DNA of 64,000 nucleotides from UBA4421 sp028228615 (GTDB lineage: Bacteria; Pseudomonadota; Gammaproteobacteria; Pseudomonadales; Azotimanducaceae). The translations under genes and the position numbers were made by a program. This document shows, piece after piece, positions 61,473 to 64,000 of this stretch (position 1 is its first letter; each line of letters opens with the position of its first letter). The stretch is taken from the NCBI GenBank assembly GCA_028228615.1, contig JAOJBS010000010.1, positions 1-64,000 on the forward strand. Reading direction: 5' to 3'. The notes under the pieces are model-generated. The model did no database searches. It saw only the letters and a list, made by a program, of their open reading frames with translations, and had not been told where the DNA came from.

Positions 61473-61931
61473 ATGAGCTTTAACAAATTAACATGGGGCG
61501 TGAAAGCCAGCTTTAGGGATTACGTGGAGGCTGCAGAGGGTTCAATCACTCTAAGTGATGGCGCAACCCGCACAGAAGAGGGCACATTTGTCTTCATGGC
61601 TCAGCCTGGCGGCGATCTGTCTATAGCAGCGGATGGGAGCGCAACGGGCGCTATGCGTTTTCAAGGCACAGTCGTTTTTGAAGCATACGGGGGTATGCTC
61701 AAGTCTACCCTTGCGGAGCTGGGTTTGGAGGCAGGAGAAAATGGACTTGTACTTACAGTACTCGACGCGCCAATGAACAAAAGCCGTTGCGCAATTGCAG
61801 ATCTAGGCCCGATTGAAGTTGGCGCAGAGGGCGTTATGACGATCGTGTCAAAGATCACAGTCGACGGCATGTACCAGATTGCCGACAACTACCCGCCAGG
61901 CACAGAGTTGGACCCGATAACACTGGCCTAG
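61473..61931 (+). CDS. HtaA-domain protein, no signal peptide
   Basis: A 152-residue protein made of one HtaA-like domain: LTWGVKASFRDYVEAAEGSI at the start (Trp-Gly-x-Lys-x-Ser-Phe-x-x-Tyr signature), GTFVFMAQPGG, AMRFQGTVVFEAYGGML and LTVLDAPMNKSRCAIADLG. In actinobacteria HtaA domains bind haem at the cell surface; here there is no signal peptide, membrane anchor or hmu-type transporter. Start ATG 61473 is set by AAGGGA seven bases upstream. Role unknown. Confidence 0.75.
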   Translation: MSFNKLTWGVKASFRDYVEAAEGSITLSDGATRTEEGTFVFMAQPGGDLSIAADGSATGAMRFQGTVVFEAYGGMLKSTLAELGLEAGENGLVLTVLDAPMNKSRCAIADLGPIEVGAEGVMTIVSKITVDGMYQIADNYPPGTELDPITLA

Positions 61932-61992
61932 ACGCTCTTTTCATACGGAGCAAGCACGGGTGGATTTTCATCTGGGCGTATCTCAAAAGATA

Positions 61993-62017
61993 CTCCTCGC
62001 AGAATGCGAGGAGTTTT
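61993..62017 (+). terminator. rho-independent terminator after the HtaA gene
   Basis: CTCCTCGCA (61993-62001), loop GAA and TGCGAGGAG (62005-62013) form a perfect 9-pair stem followed by TTTT. Confidence 0.88.
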
Positions 62018-62040
62018 ATCACCGTCAACTAATAACTAAA

Positions 62041-62068
62041 TAGAGGCCGCTTAAGTAATCGGCCTCTA
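62041..62068 (-). terminator. katG: terminator after katG
   Basis: TAGAGGCCG (62041-62049) and CGGCCTCTA (62060-62068) form a perfect 9-pair stem with a 10-base loop. On the minus strand TTTAGTTATTAG follows. It starts 9 bases after the katG stop. Confidence 0.8.
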
Positions 62069-62077
62069 GCAGTGACA

Positions 62078-64000
62078 TTAGTTCTTCTCAAGGTCAAAGC
62101 GATCTAACTGCATCACTTTGGTCCAAGCTCTAACAAAGTCTTCAACAAAACGTGGGCTTGCATCATCGTAGGCATACGCCTCGGCAATGGCCCGCAGTTC
62201 GGAATTTGAACCGAAAATGAGGTCTACGGTGGTGGCCGTAAACTGCACATCCTGGGTCACAGGGTCTACTCGTTCGTAAACGCCTTCAGTTGCTGCTTTG
62301 CGCCAAGGGTGAGTACCGTCCAACAAATTCAAAAAGAAATCGTTGCTTAGCGTCCCAGGCCGATCGGTTAAAACGCCGTGGGTTGTTCCATCCGTGTTGG
62401 CATTAAGCACACGCATACCGCCTAGCAACACAGTCATTTCAGGTACGGTCAGCCTCAACTGATCTGCCTTGTCCACCATCATTTCAGCTGGCGAACGATA
62501 CGCTTGGTTGACATTGAAGTAGTTACGGAATGCGTCCGCTGTGGGCTCTAATACAGCGAAAGACACCACATCCGTTTGTTCCTGAAGCGCATCTACACGA
62601 CCCGGCACAAATGGCACCGACACGTCAGTGCCTGCCTCTTTAGCTGCGCGCTCTATGCCCACCGCGCCGCCAAGTACAATAACGTCAGCCAGCGACACTT
62701 GCCCCCTGCGGCTGTTGTCATTGAATTCGCTCTGTACGCCCCTTAACACATCTAATACGCGAGCCAGTTTTTGCGGTTGGTTCACTGCCCAATCTTTCTG
62801 CGGCGCTAGGCTCACGCGTGCGCCATTGGCACCACCTCGCATGTCGCTGCCACGGAATGACGCGGCCGATGCCCATGCAGTGCCGACTAAATCTGCAACG
62901 CTTAGGTTAGTTGCTGCGATAGACCTCTTCAGTTGCTTAATCTGGCGAGCGTTCAAAGGCTTACCTGTAGTCGCAGGCAACGGATCTTGCCAAATCATCA
63001 CCTCGCTAGGCACATCATCGCCTAGGTAACGAACCCGTGGTCCCATATCGCGATGAGTCAATTTGAACCATGCTTTAGCAAAAGCTAATCGGTATTCATT
63101 TGGGTCAGCCAAAAATCGCTCTACGATTTTACGGTACTCAGGATCGTACTTAAGCGCTAAATCCGCAGTCGTCATGACAGGCGGGTTAAACTTACCTTTC
63201 ACGTGGGCGTCAGGCACCACACTGTGGAGCGATTCATCTGTTGGAATCCACTGCAATGCGCCCGCAGGGCTGCGCGTTTGCTGCCACTCGAAATTGAGCA
63301 AATTTTGCAAATACAGAGTGGTCCATTGAGTGGGCGCTTGAGTCCAAGCACCCTCTAAACCGCTGGTCACTGTGTCTTCTGAATGGCCCTTGCCACAGCT
63401 GTTCTTCCAGCCTAGGCCTTGCTCTTCTATTGGCGCTGCACCTGGCTCAGGCCCAACACAAGACTTCTTGCGCGCACCATGCATTTTGCCGAAGGTATGA
63501 CCGCCCGCGATCAGCGCAACAGTCTCTTCATCGTCCATTGCCATACGCCCAAAGGTCACGCGCACGCTTTTCGCCGAACCCACAGGGTCGGGCTTGCCTT
63601 GCGGGCCTTCAGGATTAACGTAGATCAGGCCCATGTGAGCCGCGCCCAAGGTTTTTTCTAGCTTGCCATCTTTGTCGTGACGTTCACTAGCGAGCATGGT
63701 GACTTCAGGCCCCCAATAAACCAGATCCGGTTCCCAGTCGTCTGCACGACCGCCAGCAAAACCAAAGGTTTGAAACCCCATGTTCTCCATACCGACTGTA
63801 CCGGCAAGTACCATTAAGTCTGCCCAAGAAAGGCTTTGACCGTATTTTTGCTTAATGGGCCAAAGTAGCCTGCGCGCTTTGTCCAAATTGCCGTTGTCAG
63901 GCCAACTGTTGAGAGGGTCAAACCGCATTTGGCCGCCATCAGCACCGCCGCGTCCGTCTAACGTTCTGTACGTGCCCGCGCTGTGCCAGGCCAAACGGAT
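62078..64000 (-). CDS. katG: catalase-peroxidase KatG, N-terminus beyond the window
   Basis: About 640 residues are present; the frame is open at the right edge, so roughly the first 90-100 residues are missing. The visible start IRLAWHSAGTYR holds the distal Trp and His; a Leu stands where most KatG have Met (RMAWHSAGTYR). LIYVNPEGP carries the adduct Tyr and FGRMAMDDEETVALIAGGHTFGK the adduct Met and proximal haem His, so the Trp-Tyr-Met cofactor can form. The second, haem-less domain follows (WASAASFRGSDMRGGANGAR). It destroys hydrogen peroxide. Confidence 0.96.
   Translation of the reverse strand: MRLAWHSAGTYRTLDGRGGADGGQMRFDPLNSWPDNGNLDKARRLLWPIKQKYGQSLSWADLMVLAGTVGMENMGFQTFGFAGGRADDWEPDLVYWGPEVTMLASERHDKDGKLEKTLGAAHMGLIYVNPEGPQGKPDPVGSAKSVRVTFGRMAMDDEETVALIAGGHTFGKMHGARKKSCVGPEPGAAPIEEQGLGWKNSCGKGHSEDTVTSGLEGAWTQAPTQWTTLYLQNLLNFEWQQTRSPAGALQWIPTDESLHSVVPDAHVKGKFNPPVMTTADLALKYDPEYRKIVERFLADPNEYRLAFAKAWFKLTHRDMGPRVRYLGDDVPSEVMIWQDPLPATTGKPLNARQIKQLKRSIAATNLSVADLVGTAWASAASFRGSDMRGGANGARVSLAPQKDWAVNQPQKLARVLDVLRGVQSEFNDNSRRGQVSLADVIVLGGAVGIERAAKEAGTDVSVPFVPGRVDALQEQTDVVSFAVLEPTADAFRNYFNVNQAYRSPAEMMVDKADQLRLTVPEMTVLLGGMRVLNANTDGTTHGVLTDRPGTLSNDFFLNLLDGTHPWRKAATEGVYERVDPVTQDVQFTATTVDLIFGSNSELRAIAEAYAYDDASPRFVEDFVRAWTKVMQLDRFDLEKN

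Noticed and set aside
1..64000. CRISPR arrays, insertion sequences, prophage
   Set aside because: No regularly spaced 25-40 bp repeats, transposase, integrase or phage structural genes were seen; the repeats present are 8-25 bp and contiguous.

Overview
The window looks like chromosome of an aerobic, Gram-negative, probably marine gammaproteobacterium. This rests on a complete Na+-translocating NADH:quinone reductase operon (nqrA-F), lpxC, hrpA, dusA, the dnaX-ybaB-recR-rnd-ycgL-ycgN block, a psp locus and many fatty-acid/acyl-CoA genes. No phage, insertion sequence or CRISPR array was seen. Base use is close to balanced, and genes are packed on both strands.

Layout. 1-16 kb: aldehyde dehydrogenase fragment, a frameshifted outer-membrane protein, a BaiN-type flavoprotein with a PHP phosphoesterase, a multifunctional beta-oxidation enzyme, VOC, HupE-like, acyl-CoA-dehydrogenase-like, SDR and nitroreductase genes, a lipoprotein cytochrome with its membrane partner, and an acyl-CoA ligase/TVP38/flavin disulfide reductase operon. 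16-32 kb: transporters, crotonases, an orphan MutS-type ATPase, a D-aminoacylase-like gene, a GMC oxidoreductase, mobA, and the bfr/bfd iron-storage pair behind Fur-like boxes. This part also holds a GrdB/PrdB-family gene interrupted by an in-frame TGA. 32-39 kb: nqrA-F. 39-50 kb: lpxC, dusA, a TerB-like gene, a PP2C/STAS partner-switching pair, hrpA and a MoxR/VWA pair. 50-64 kb: the RNA/DNA-metabolism block, a GDPD gene, psp genes, tRNA-Ser(GCU), nei, an HtaA-domain protein and katG (partial).

The main discovery is at 29626-30549. Two apparent ORFs are one reading frame split by a single TGA at 30115-30117. The TGA fits a UxxC redox motif of the GrdB/PrdB family. It is followed at 18 nt by a perfect 8-bp hairpin with a GUG loop, as expected of a bacterial SECIS. 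This is very probably a selenocysteine protein that routine annotation would split in two.

Other structures of note are a nine-A run in dnaX whose shifted frame stops two codons later (tau/gamma-type products), degenerate 8-14 bp tandem repeats in many spacers, a charged repeat insertion in MobA, an SDR lacking the catalytic Tyr and Lys, and a HupE-like gene with no ordinary start codon for its signal peptide. Everything is read by eye; family names are from motif recognition, not database searches.
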